NCBI RefSeq assembly: GCF_009765685.1
Contig: NZ_LMUY01000023.1
Location: forward strand, 1 to 58,027
From: Acidisphaera sp. L21
GTDB lineage: Bacteria > Pseudomonadota > Alphaproteobacteria > Acetobacterales > Acetobacteraceae
DNA: 58,027 nucleotides
Direction of reading: 5' to 3'
Shown: one piece after another, positions 25,475 to 33,806 of the stretch
Layout: each line of letters starts with the position of its first letter
How positions within the stretch are numbered: position 1 is the first letter of the stretch
The notes under the pieces: generated by a model
Told to the model about the DNA's origin: nothing
The model's input: the letters and a program-made list of their open reading frames with translations, nothing else
Databases searched by the model: none
Position numbers and translations under genes: made by a program

Positions 25475-26377
25475 ATGAGCGTTGGATCAGTTAACACCAA
25501 CAATGCTGCCTATGTTGCGCTGCAGTCTCTCAATAACACCAGCTCGGCCCTGCAGGCCACGCAGAAGCAGATTTCGACCGGTTACCGCGTCGCCGATGCG
25601 ACCGATGATGGGGGCGCCTTCGCCGTAGCGCAGAAGGTTCGGTCCGACGTTGGAGCGCTCACCAGCGTCAACCAGCAGCTCGGCACGGCAAAGGGGCTGG
25701 TCACCACCGCTCTCTCCTCGCTCACCAGCATCTCCAACACGGTGACCTCGGCCAAGGCGCTGCTGGTCAAGATCGGCGACCAGAGCATCTCCGCCGACCA
25801 GCGCGACCAGTACGTCACCTCCTACCTGTCGCTGGTGAAGTCGGTCGCCGACAGCGTCGACAACTCCACCTATAACGGCCAGACACTGCTTGGCTCGGCG
25901 TCCGGCACGGTGGCCGCCACCAGCAAGGCGGTCATCAACAACGAGGCCGGCGCCACGGCCACGCTGAACGCGGAAGACGTCAGCCAACTGCCCAATCAGC
26001 TGGCCGCGTTGATCGGTGCCACCTTCAGCCGCAGCAGTGCCGGTGTGGACACGGTGACCGATCCGGCTTCGGCCAGTGATGCGCAGACAGCAGCCCTGGC
26101 CTCGCTGCAAGTCGGAGCCGGGTTCGATACCGCCCAGACGGGGGTGAACAACCAGCTGAACCAGGCCGGTGCAGACTCCGACTACCTGGACTCCCAGATC
26201 ACCTTCAACAGCAACAAGATCGACAGCTTGAACTCCGGTCTCGGCGCCCTGGTTGACGCCGATCTGTCCAAGGAATCGGCGGTTCTGCAGTCGTTGCAGA
26301 TCAAACAGCAGCTCGGCACTCAGGCGCTCGGCATTGCCAACCAATCGCCGCAGTCGCTCCTCAGCCTGTTCAAGTAG
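25475..26377 (+). CDS. Flagellin
   Basis: This 300-residue flagellin has the conserved D0/D1 N-terminal domain (MSVGSVNTNNAAYVALQSLNNTSSALQATQKQISTGYRVADATDDGGAFAVA, including the NNAA and TGYRV-ADA motifs) and the C-terminal coiled domain (DYLDSQITFNSNKIDSLNSGLGALVDADLSKESAVLQSLQIKQQLGTQAL). The central variable part is short. It assembles the filament outside the cell. Only a weak ribosome site (AGG) precedes the ATG. No hook, basal-body or chaperone gene is near, so this is an isolated flagellin gene. A stem-loop follows at 26398. Confidence 0.92.
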   Translation: MSVGSVNTNNAAYVALQSLNNTSSALQATQKQISTGYRVADATDDGGAFAVAQKVRSDVGALTSVNQQLGTAKGLVTTALSSLTSISNTVTSAKALLVKIGDQSISADQRDQYVTSYLSLVKSVADSVDNSTYNGQTLLGSASGTVAATSKAVINNEAGATATLNAEDVSQLPNQLAALIGATFSRSSAGVDTVTDPASASDAQTAALASLQVGAGFDTAQTGVNNQLNQAGADSDYLDSQITFNSNKIDSLNSGLGALVDADLSKESAVLQSLQIKQQLGTQALGIANQSPQSLLSLFK

Positions 26378-26397
26378 TCCATCGCAGTCCCGGGTAG

Positions 26398-26422
26398 GGG
26401 AGGGGTAGTTTGACCCCCTCCC
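26398..26422 (+). terminator. Stem-loop after flagellin gene
   Basis: GGGAGGGG (26398-26405) pairs with CCCCTCCC (26415-26422) around a 9-nt loop, 21 bp after the flagellin stop. It is a strong G+C stem but lacks a T-run downstream, so it may be a stability hairpin rather than a full terminator. Confidence 0.45.
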
Positions 26423-26489
26423 GCCGCCTGCTCGGCTTGCCGGGGAACGTGAACTAGCGGGAATTACCTGGGCCGACTATGCTGTCCTG

Positions 26490-26861
26490 GTGACAGACCC
26501 GAACGCCACCATCATCTTGATGGAAGATGACGCCGTCTTCCGCGACCTCCTGGCCGATGGCCTGCGGGATGCGCGTTATACCGTCGTTGAAGCCGCAACC
26601 GGAGCAAAGGCGCAGGCCGCCCTGGCCGCGACCGAGGGGCTGACCATTCTGGTCGCCGACCGCGCCGTCGATGCCGAAGGGCCGAACGGCTTCCAACTCG
26701 CGTCCGAGGCGTTGGAGCGGTTCCCCGAATTGCGGGTCATCTACATTTCCGGCACACATATCGCCGTCCGCCGTCGCACCCTTGGTGAGCGGGAGCGTGC
26801 GTTGTTGAAACCCTTCGCCATGTCCCAATTGCTGACCGCGGTTCGCGAACTCGGCGGCTGA
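26490..26861 (+). CDS. Receiver-only response regulator
   Basis: This 123-residue protein is a single CheY-like receiver domain. It has the acidic pair EDD (residues 12-14), a phosphoacceptor Asp57 (ILVADRAV), the Ser/Thr position in YISGTH and the conserved Lys in LLKPFAMSQLL. No output domain is present, so it would act as a phospho-relay or protein-binding switch. A GTG start is used, with no strong ribosome site. It follows the lone flagellin, which hints at a motility or chemotaxis link, but the partner kinase is not in the window. Confidence 0.85.
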   Translation: MTDPNATIILMEDDAVFRDLLADGLRDARYTVVEAATGAKAQAALAATEGLTILVADRAVDAEGPNGFQLASEALERFPELRVIYISGTHIAVRRRTLGERERALLKPFAMSQLLTAVRELGG

Positions 26862-26890
26862 GGCGACGCCCGACCAGACAGGAGCCTTCG

Positions 26891-27679
26891 ATGAAAACCG
26901 ACTCGTTCGCCGGGCAGGGCGTGGTGATCACGGGCGCCTGCGGGATCTACGGCACCTGGATTGCCGCCGCCTTCGCCCATGCCGGCGCCCGCCTCTGCCT
27001 CGCCGACCGGGACCCGGCGGCGTTGAAGGCGACCCTGGCCGAACTCTCTCCAGCCCCCGGCAGCTTCACCGTTCCCGGCGACCTCACCACGGATGCCGAT
27101 CTCGCCGCTCTGTCCGCCCGGCTGGGTGAGGAATGGGGGGCGCCGGACATTCTGGTGAACAATGCCGGTGTCTATCCCAGCGGCTTCCTGCTGGACATCG
27201 ATGCGGCGGAGTGGGACCGCATCATGGACCTTAACGTCCGCACGCCGTTTCTACTGACGCAGCAAATCGCCAAGCTGATGATCGCCCAGCAGCGACCCGG
27301 CGTCGTGATCAACATCTCCTCCGGCGCGGCGCGCAAAATGCGCCGCTCGGTCGTGCCATACTGCCTGTCCAAGACCGCCCTGGACCGCCTGACCAAGGGC
27401 TACGCGCTGGAACTGGCCGAATACGGCATCCGCGTGAACGCCGTCGAACCCGGCTTCGCCGCCGGAAGTACCTCCAGCCCGCTGACCGAGGCGCATGTGA
27501 AGGCCACCGTCGCAGGCATCCCACTGGGCCGTGCCTCCAACGCGGAGGATGCGGCCAACGCCGTGCTGTTCCTGTGCTCGCCCGCAGCCTCTTACATCAC
27601 CGGCACCTCCATCGCGGTCGATGGCGGCAACTCGATCGGCACGCTGACGGTTCACCAGGACAAGAAGACAGCTCTGTAA
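26891..27679 (+). CDS. Short-chain dehydrogenase/reductase
   Basis: This 262-residue SDR has the cofactor motif near residue 14 (ITGACGIYGTW; the usual GxxxGxG is partly altered), NNAG (LVNNAGVYPSG), the catalytic Ser in NISSGAA, and YCLSK for Tyr/Lys. The C-terminal FAAGSTSSPLT and VDGGNS are typical of FabG-like and sugar/steroid SDRs. The substrate is unknown. An AGGAG ribosome site precedes the ATG. It is followed 14 bp later by a TetR regulator on the same strand, a common arrangement in which the regulator controls its neighbour. Confidence 0.88.
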   Translation: MKTDSFAGQGVVITGACGIYGTWIAAAFAHAGARLCLADRDPAALKATLAELSPAPGSFTVPGDLTTDADLAALSARLGEEWGAPDILVNNAGVYPSGFLLDIDAAEWDRIMDLNVRTPFLLTQQIAKLMIAQQRPGVVINISSGAARKMRRSVVPYCLSKTALDRLTKGYALELAEYGIRVNAVEPGFAAGSTSSPLTEAHVKATVAGIPLGRASNAEDAANAVLFLCSPAASYITGTSIAVDGGNSIGTLTVHQDKKTAL

Positions 27680-27693
27680 CCACGGCCCGTCCG

Positions 27694-28314
27694 ATGGCCC
27701 GCCCCGCCACCGCCAGCCGCCATGAAAAACTGCAAACCGCGCTGCTCGATGCGGCCGAGCAGGTGATCGCGATGCAGGGTCTGAGCGCCCTGCGCGCGCG
27801 CGCCTTGGCCGACCAGGTAGGGTGTTCCGTCGGCGCGATCTACACGATCTTTCCTGATCTCGACGGCATCATCCTGGCCGTGAACGCCCGAACCCTCACC
27901 GATATCGACACCGCTTTGTCCGGCGCGAACGAGGTATCGGATCCGGCAAGCCAGTTGGTGCACCTGGCCCACGCCTATCTGGCATACGCCGCCGGGCACC
28001 GGTCGCGCTGGGCCGCGCTGTTCCAACACACCATGGCCAACGGGTGCAGCGCGCCGGATTGGTATGCGCGCCAGCAGGAGGCCGCCTTCTCCCACATCGA
28101 GGCGCCGCTTGCGCGTCTATGCCCCGATTTGGCGCCACAGCCTTGCGCGTTGCTGGCCCGCAGCCTGTTCGCGGCGGTGCACGGCATGGTCGCACTCGGC
28201 CTGGACGAGAAGGTGGCCGCCATGCCGCTGCCGGTGTTGCAGGATCAGGTCGCGACTGTCGTATCCGCGATGGCGCGCGGGCTGATTGAATCGGCTGCTA
28301 CGCCGAAAAGTTGA
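27694..28314 (+). CDS. TetR/AcrR-family regulator
   Basis: This 206-residue regulator has an N-terminal TetR helix-turn-helix (AAEQVIAMQGLSALRARALADQVGCSVGAIYTIFPDLDGII) and a C-terminal ligand domain with a WHG-type pattern (HRSRWAALFQHTMANG, FAAVHGMVALGLDE). ATG 27694 is 14 bp after the SDR stop. It is likely co-transcribed with and perhaps autoregulates that gene. Its 3' end overlaps the oxygenase gene by 17 bp on the opposite strand. No operator palindrome was found immediately upstream. Confidence 0.88.
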   Translation: MARPATASRHEKLQTALLDAAEQVIAMQGLSALRARALADQVGCSVGAIYTIFPDLDGIILAVNARTLTDIDTALSGANEVSDPASQLVHLAHAYLAYAAGHRSRWAALFQHTMANGCSAPDWYARQQEAAFSHIEAPLARLCPDLAPQPCALLARSLFAAVHGMVALGLDEKVAAMPLPVLQDQVATVVSAMARGLIESAATPKS

Positions 28315-29011
28315 ACGCGATCGAAATTCGCGGCCGGCCGCCATGAAAACGGGTGACCGAGTGGATCAGCCACGACGGAAACATGATCATCCGGCCGGCC
28401 TGCGGGGTGATGACCTCGCCCCGCCCGGCGCTGAGGCAGTCTTTCACGGCAAACCGTAAATGCGGCGCGTGCATCTCCGGCATGACACCGCGCGGATCGG
28501 CCAGTTCCAGCAAACCACCCGCCGCCGGGTTTTCGGCAACACCGCCATCATCGACCCAATAGATGCCGGACCAGAACGCGCCAGGATGGCCATGCGGACG
28601 GTTTCCCTCACCCGCGATGCTCACGTTGGCCCATGCCGAGAGGCGCCAGGTAATATCGGCCGGCAGAAGTTCGTCGCCCATTTCGATCAGGGTCATGCGG
28701 TCGACGATCTGGCGCGCGGCCTGCAACACGGCCTCACCGGCGGGTCCACACCACGATTGGAACTCAACCGAATGCCAGCCATCGACGTTGCTGACGGTCA
28801 CACCACGCTCGATGGTTTGGCGTGCCAGGATCAAGGGCGCCAGTGTGGCATTGATCGTCTCGTGCCCCACCAGTTCCGCGTTGACCAACGGGGTTGGAAA
28901 CAGACCGCCCACACCGAAGCTGCCCGGCTGGATGCATGCGTCGAACATATCCGTTCCGTCCGTATCGGGCGCCAATGCCCCGGCAGTTCGGTCATCCCGA
29001 TACGTTGGCAT
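28298..29011 (-). CDS. 2-oxoglutarate/Fe(II) oxygenase-like protein (TIGR02466-like)
   Basis: This 237-residue double-stranded beta-helix protein has a probable iron-binding facial triad: the first His in NRPHGHPG (His140 or His142), an acidic residue or second His in the middle, and His217 in SWLIHSVTRF, followed by the 2-oxoglutarate-binding Arg in GRPRISIAFN. The overall layout recalls the TIGR02466 family of putative oxygenases. The substrate is unknown. ATG 29011 has a GGAGG site about 10 nt upstream. Its end overlaps the TetR gene by 17 bp. Confidence 0.75.
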   Translation of the reverse strand: MPTYRDDRTAGALAPDTDGTDMFDACIQPGSFGVGGLFPTPLVNAELVGHETINATLAPLILARQTIERGVTVSNVDGWHSVEFQSWCGPAGEAVLQAARQIVDRMTLIEMGDELLPADITWRLSAWANVSIAGEGNRPHGHPGAFWSGIYWVDDGGVAENPAAGGLLELADPRGVMPEMHAPHLRFAVKDCLSAGRGEVITPQAGRMIMFPSWLIHSVTRFHGGRPRISIAFNFSA

Positions 29012-29126
29012 GTCGCATAGACCTCCAGCGCCCGCATGCGCGCGTCACGCGATGGTAAGCCGAGTTTGGACGAGCCATGGTTAACGGAAGGACGCTCGGC
29101 CTGTCAGCTAACATCGAGTTTAGGAA

Positions 29127-29136
29127 GTAACGTTAC
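29127..29136. promoter_or_regulatory. 10-bp palindrome GTAACGTTAC
   Basis: A perfect self-complementary 10-mer lies in the 276-bp region between the oxygenase start and the His-cluster gene, and a partial copy of the half-site (TGTAACAAA) follows at 29155. It is an operator candidate with no known regulator. Confidence 0.35.
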
Positions 29137-29189
29137 GGATGCCATCCGCGTCGTGTAACAAAATCTGGCATATGGCTTTGAATAATACC

Positions 29190-29215
29190 GTCACTTTTGC
29201 TTACAAAGCAGTGAC
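29190..29215. promoter_or_regulatory. Inverted repeat GTCACT...AGTGAC with inner stem
   Basis: GTCACT (29190-29195) pairs with AGTGAC (29210-29215), and an inner GCTT-ACA-AAGC hairpin stacks on it with a three-T bulge. It lies 73 bp before the His-cluster gene. It could be an operator or an RNA leader hairpin. Confidence 0.4.
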
Positions 29216-29287
29216 AAACCCTTAAGGCGTCGTAAACCTGCCAAATCCAAACTCGACACCGTTAAACAGTGATTGAGGAACCTGACT

Positions 29288-29548
29288 ATGAGCATCAGCA
29301 GCGTATCGTCATCGTCTTCGGCAGCAGCCGCTTGGCAGGCCCAAAACCAGGCCCAAACCCAGGCGGGCGCGTCCACCACCGCAACAGCAGCAGATGGTAG
29401 CGCCGACCCGACACAGAAGGCCGGCAAGGCGCACCATCACCATCACGGTGGCGGCGACGCAGCGCCACCAGCAGCCGCGAACACGTCGCAAGGCGCCACG
29501 ACCACGCCGGCATCATCCTCGTCCGCGCTACTCGATACCACCGTCTGA
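29288..29548 (+). CDS. Small His-cluster low-complexity protein
   Basis: This 86-residue protein has a Ser-rich start (MSISSVSSSSSAAAAW), a Gln/Ala/Thr-rich middle, a five-His cluster (His49-His53, AHHHHHGGGD) and a Pro/Ala/Thr/Ser-rich tail. No signal peptide is evident. The His cluster could bind metal, but it is equally a compositional oddity. Start ATG 29288 is preceded by GAGGAAC about 10 nt away. It has a distinct regulatory region upstream with two symmetric elements. I do not recognise the family, although small Ser/His-rich proteins of this kind occur in Alphaproteobacteria. Confidence 0.55.
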   Translation: MSISSVSSSSSAAAAWQAQNQAQTQAGASTTATAADGSADPTQKAGKAHHHHHGGGDAAPPAAANTSQGATTTPASSSSALLDTTV

Positions 29549-29733
29549 GGGTCGACGCATTCACCCAGGAGAAACCAAATCCAAATCTGGCTGCCGTGCC
29601 GAGCGTTGATCCGGCACGGCAATCGGATGCGCCTAAGGGCAGAGTGGACGAAGCTGCAGTTTTGCCGTCTTCCTAACTTGTCTGATACCGGCCTCCCGTT
29701 CTCGGTTGCTTTCGGACCATTGGCTGCGGGCGG

Positions 29734-30225
29734 TCATGTGTCGGATGGCGTCAAACCCTGAACCGGCACCTGCGGCAAGATCTTTTCCATAAACACCGAC
29801 AGCGGGTCGGGTTGATAGCTGCCGAACGGCCCACGGTCCTGATATCCAAAACGCCGATAGAGGCCGAGCGCTTCCGCCGATTTCACGCCAGTCTCGAGTT
29901 GCAGAAATTCTATCCCTTCTGCACGGGCGAAATCCTCGACAGTTTGCAGAAGCAATCGGCCAACGCCCTTGCCTCTGGCCCGTTCGGCGACGAACATGCG
30001 TTTGACTTCAGCTGTGTCTTTGGCAGCGACGATGTATCCACCACACCCGATCGCATCACCGTCCAACCGCGCGACGAAAAACCGGACGCTGTGCGCAATC
30101 AGTTTGTCGATCGTCAGCCCATGCTGACTTTCGGCCGGATACAACGATGCGGTGCGACGTTCCGCCTCGTCCAGCAGAACGCGGACAGCGTTTTGATCGG
30201 GTGTTTCTGGGCCGATCCGTATCAT
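29734..30225 (-). CDS. GNAT-family N-acetyltransferase
   Basis: This 163-residue GNAT protein has the acetyl-CoA-binding motif A in AEVKRMFVAERARGKGVGRLLLQTV (R-x-x-G-x-G), followed by the second strand and the FGYQDRGPFGSYQ loop. Substrates of this subclass include small amines and peptide N-termini; specificity is not readable. It lies 11 bp downstream of the large acyltransferase gene on the same strand, so it is probably in the same transcript. Confidence 0.9.
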   Translation of the reverse strand: MIRIGPETPDQNAVRVLLDEAERRTASLYPAESQHGLTIDKLIAHSVRFFVARLDGDAIGCGGYIVAAKDTAEVKRMFVAERARGKGVGRLLLQTVEDFARAEGIEFLQLETGVKSAEALGLYRRFGYQDRGPFGSYQPDPLSVFMEKILPQVPVQGLTPSDT

Positions 30226-30236
30226 CGCCGCGGCCC

Positions 30237-33200
30237 CTACGCTGCCACCCGCTCCTCCATCGCCAGTCGAGTGGCGCTCGGATAGTCGATTTTCCCGGTC
30301 CCCAGCAGCGGCAGCACTTCCACCACCCGCAAACTGCGCGGCACCGCAATCTCCGCCACACCGCGGCCGCGGGCATGCACCTGCAACGCCCCAGTGGTGG
30401 CATCGCGCTGCGTGGTTAGCAGGATCAGCGCCTCACCCTTGCGCCCATCCGGCACCGCCACCACCGCATGCATCGCGTCGGGCCACAACCCGGCGGCCAG
30501 CGCCTCCGCCGCGGGCATCGACACCATTTCGCCAGCGATCTTCGCGAACCGCTTCGCCCGGCCGCGAATGGTGATGAAGCGATTCTCGTCCACAGTGCAG
30601 ATATCGCCCGTGTCGTACCAACCATCCTCCAACTGTTCCAGCACGCCGGGCGCCTCGGTCCGCAAATAGCCCAGCATCACGTTCGGCCCGCGCACCACCA
30701 ATCGGCCGCCTTCGTCGATTCCCTCCACCGGGTCCAACCGGTACTCCATGCCCGGCACCAGCCGGCCCGCCGTGCCGGGGCGGCAATGCATCGGTGTGTT
30801 CAGCGCCAGGATCGGCGCCGTCTCCGTCACGCCATATCCTTCCAGCACCCGCACCCCGAATCGCTCGGCGTAATTCCGCCGCGTCTCCTCCCGTAGCTTT
30901 TCCGCGCCGGAGAAAATGTATCGCACCGAGTAGAAATCGTACGGATGCGCAAACTTTGCCCAGCCTGTCAGGAATGTATCGGTACCGAACACGATGGTGC
31001 TGTCGGTGCCGTAAATCAGCTCCGGCACGATGCGATAGTGCAGCGGGGACGGGTAATAGAACGCCCGCACCCCCGACAACAGCGGTAGCAGCGTCCCCCC
31101 GGTCAGTCCGAAGCTGTGGAACATCGGCATCGCGTTGAACAGCCGGTCGGCGGAGTGGAAATCCACCACTGCGGCCGCCTGGGCGATATTGGCCAGAATG
31201 TTGTGGTGGCTAAGCACAACGCCCTTCGGCAGCCCCTCCGATCCGCTGGTAAACAGGATTACGGCCGGCTGGTTGGTATCGATGGTGGCGCCGGGCAGGC
31301 GGTGAGCGCGCCGGGCATCCCAAATGCCGCGCAACTTCGCACGTAGCCCCAGGCTGGCCCGCACATCATCCAGCCAGACGAAGCGCACTGTCTCGCTCAT
31401 CCGCTCGACCACCGCCTCCAGCTTAGCCTTCTCAACGAACGCGCGCGACGACAGCACGATCTGCACACCCGCCGCGGTGCAGGCCGCAAGCATGCCTTCC
31501 GCCCCGGCGGTGAAGTTCAGCATCGCCGGCACCCGGCCGAATGCCTGCAGCGCCATGAAGGTGACGGTGGCGCCGTTCGCATTCGGCAGCATCACCCCGA
31601 TCGCACCACCCTGCGGCGCCAGCTTCGTCAGCGCCCGGCCCAGCACGGCCGCCCCAAGCACCACCCGCTTATACGCCAGTGGCTTGCGGTCGATATCCTC
31701 GATGATCGGCATGCTGGCGCCAAACCGGGCCTGGGCGTGCAGTAGCGCGCCGAACAGCGAGCGGTCGGTCCGCGTCGTGCCAAAGCTCGATTGTTCCATG
31801 ATCCCCTGCAGGACCGCCCCCGCGGCATCCCGCCGCGGATGGCCATGCAAATCGTCGCCCAGGTTCAGCGACACCGGCGGAAGCACCGTCATCGCCAGCC
31901 GCGGGAACCAGCGCAGCGGAACGCGCCCATCCATCCGTGACAGGCGGGAGAATTGCAGCCCGTCGATCCGCACTGGAACGATCACCGCATCCGCCTTGTC
32001 GGCCACTAGCCCGGCGCCGTCGTATACCTTCATCAGCGCGCCGGTGCGGGTGATGCGTCCCTCGGGGAAGATCACCAACCGCTCGCCATGGCGCACCGCC
32101 TCCACCATCGCCTTGGTGCTGAACGCATTGGCCGGGTCGACGTCGAAATGCCGGATCGCCGCCATGAACGGGCGAACCCACCACAGCCGCGCCGTGTTGA
32201 TGTCCACCGCGAACATCGGGCTTCCAGGCAGAAACGCCGCCAGAAAGCAGCCATCGAGGAAGCTTTGATGGTTCACCACGAAAATCGCCCGCTGGCCCGC
32301 CGGCGGCACATTCCCCAGCCCCACCAGATCCACGCCATGGAACGTCTCGAAATACCGCTGGAACAGGGCGCGCAACGTCTCCTGCGGTAGCAGCCGCATG
32401 ATCCAGATCGCCACGGCCAGATTGGCCACCGCCGTCAGCAGCAGAATGGTGACGGGCGCCACGCCCGCCAGCGCCAGCAGCGCCGTCACCACGGCGGCGC
32501 CAGCCATCGCCACCGCGTTCACCACGTTGTTCGCCGCAATCATCCGCGCGCGCGCCGCCGGGGCAGAGCGTTCCTGGATTGTCGCGTACAACGGCACCGA
32601 ATACAGCCCGCCACACATCGACAGCAGCAGCAGGTCCGCCAGCATGCGCCAGCCCGGCACCGTCGTCAGCACCGCATGCACGTCCGACAGCCCATGCGCA
32701 TGAGTTACCGCATGGGCGAAATCCCAGATGAAGATCGACAGCCCGATCGCCGCAAACGGCACATGCCGGGCCGTGACCTCACCCTTCAGGATGCGCGCGC
32801 ACAGCAGCGACCCGGCGCCCACGCCGATCGAGAAGAAGGTCAGCATCAGCGTCACGACATGCGCGTCGGCCCCCATGTCGTCGCGCACCAGTGTCGGCAA
32901 CTCGGCCAGTAGCGTGGCGCCTACCACCCAAAACCAGCTCAGCCCCAGCAGGCACAGCCACACCGGCCGGTTCGCCCGGGCCGTTCGCAGCAACACCCCG
33001 GTCTCCCGCGCCAGGTTCCAACCGACCCGTAACCCGGCAGCATCAGATGGCGCCACCGGGATGAACCACGCGCTCGCGATCCCGCCCACCGCAATTGCCA
33101 GCCCCACCATCGACACGATGGCCGGCCCATCATCCAGCGCATACAGCGCCCCGCCAGCGATGGTGCCGATCAGGATGCCCAGGAAGGTTCCGGCCTCCAC

Positions 33201-33620
33201 CAACCCATTGCCCGCAACCAATTCCGACTCGGCCAAGTGGTTCGGTAGGATCGAATATTTCAGCGGGCTAAAGAACGTCGCCTGCACCCCCAGGCCGAAC
33301 AGCACCGCGAACAGCACTGGCAAGCTGCCGAGCCAGAATCCGATGGCAGCCAGCACCATCAGCCCCAGCTCCGCCACCTTGACCCAGAAGATCGTGCGCT
33401 GCTTCTCGAACCGATCAGCGATCTGTCCGGCGGTCGCCGACAGCAGCACGTAGGGGAAAATGAACACGCCCCCCGCCGCGGCCACCATCGCCGCCCCACC
33501 TTGGGCGACCTGGAACAGCACCAGCACCACCAGCGCGTTCTTGAACAAATTGTCGTTGATCGCGCCCAGCGTCTGGGTAACCAGCAGCGGCGCAAGGCGT
33601 CGGGAACGGAGCAGGGACAT
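30237..33620 (-). CDS. Trifunctional MFS + phospholipid acyltransferase + acyl-ligase (Aas-like)
   Basis: This 1127-residue fusion has three domains. Residues about 1-415 are an MFS/LplT-like lysophospholipid flippase with 12 hydrophobic segments. Residues about 420-620 are a PlsC acyltransferase with the HX4D motif NHQSFLDG near residue 447. Residues about 630-1127 are an AMP-binding acyl-ACP/acyl-CoA synthetase with the nucleotide motif FTSGSEGLPKG near 786 and the GYGVTE motif. Together they would bring lysophospholipid in, activate a fatty acid and re-acylate it, as LplT and Aas do as separate proteins in enterics. The fusion is a known Proteobacterial arrangement. Two paired operator-like palindromes lie just upstream. 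Confidence 0.93.
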   Translation of the reverse strand: MSLLRSRRLAPLLVTQTLGAINDNLFKNALVVLVLFQVAQGGAAMVAAAGGVFIFPYVLLSATAGQIADRFEKQRTIFWVKVAELGLMVLAAIGFWLGSLPVLFAVLFGLGVQATFFSPLKYSILPNHLAESELVAGNGLVEAGTFLGILIGTIAGGALYALDDGPAIVSMVGLAIAVGGIASAWFIPVAPSDAAGLRVGWNLARETGVLLRTARANRPVWLCLLGLSWFWVVGATLLAELPTLVRDDMGADAHVVTLMLTFFSIGVGAGSLLCARILKGEVTARHVPFAAIGLSIFIWDFAHAVTHAHGLSDVHAVLTTVPGWRMLADLLLLSMCGGLYSVPLYATIQERSAPAARARMIAANNVVNAVAMAGAAVVTALLALAGVAPVTILLLTAVANLAVAIWIMRLLPQETLRALFQRYFETFHGVDLVGLGNVPPAGQRAIFVVNHQSFLDGCFLAAFLPGSPMFAVDINTARLWWVRPFMAAIRHFDVDPANAFSTKAMVEAVRHGERLVIFPEGRITRTGALMKVYDGAGLVADKADAVIVPVRIDGLQFSRLSRMDGRVPLRWFPRLAMTVLPPVSLNLGDDLHGHPRRDAAGAVLQGIMEQSSFGTTRTDRSLFGALLHAQARFGASMPIIEDIDRKPLAYKRVVLGAAVLGRALTKLAPQGGAIGVMLPNANGATVTFMALQAFGRVPAMLNFTAGAEGMLAACTAAGVQIVLSSRAFVEKAKLEAVVERMSETVRFVWLDDVRASLGLRAKLRGIWDARRAHRLPGATIDTNQPAVILFTSGSEGLPKGVVLSHHNILANIAQAAAVVDFHSADRLFNAMPMFHSFGLTGGTLLPLLSGVRAFYYPSPLHYRIVPELIYGTDSTIVFGTDTFLTGWAKFAHPYDFYSVRYIFSGAEKLREETRRNYAERFGVRVLEGYGVTETAPILALNTPMHCRPGTAGRLVPGMEYRLDPVEGIDEGGRLVVRGPNVMLGYLRTEAPGVLEQLEDGWYDTGDICTVDENRFITIRGRAKRFAKIAGEMVSMPAAEALAAGLWPDAMHAVVAVPDGRKGEALILLTTQRDATTGALQVHARGRGVAEIAVPRSLRVVEVLPLLGTGKIDYPSATRLAMEERVAA

Positions 33621-33633
33621 GGACCAGCCTTTC

Positions 33634-33674
33634 GTGAACCATGTTCACAATATCTACTCTTGAACGCCGTTCAA
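33634..33674. promoter_or_regulatory. Two 15-bp inverted repeats (TTGAAC-N3-GTTCAA type), candidate operators
   Basis: GTGAACCATGTTCAC (33634-33648) and TTGAACGCCGTTCAA (33660-33674) share the core TGAAC-N3-GTTCA, with centres 26 bp apart. They lie 14-54 bp before the fusion gene start, in the divergent region with the dehydrogenase gene. This is the classic look of a TetR-type or similar regulator binding as two dimers. No regulator gene is adjacent. Confidence 0.6.
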
Positions 33675-33806
33675 GCTTTTTTCCACGCTTGCTCCGGCTG
33701 GGCGCCCACGCCCATTGCGAAACTCGCGGATGCGGTGTTGGTCTGCAAGCGCGCGTGACGCCGGACGAAACGCTGATCCGCCGCACGCCGCCGGAGGAGA
33801 CCCTGC

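Noticed and set aside
29160-29180. Possible sigma-54 promoter (TGGCA...TTTGA) before the His-cluster gene
   Set aside because: The spacing is close, but the -12 GC dinucleotide is missing.
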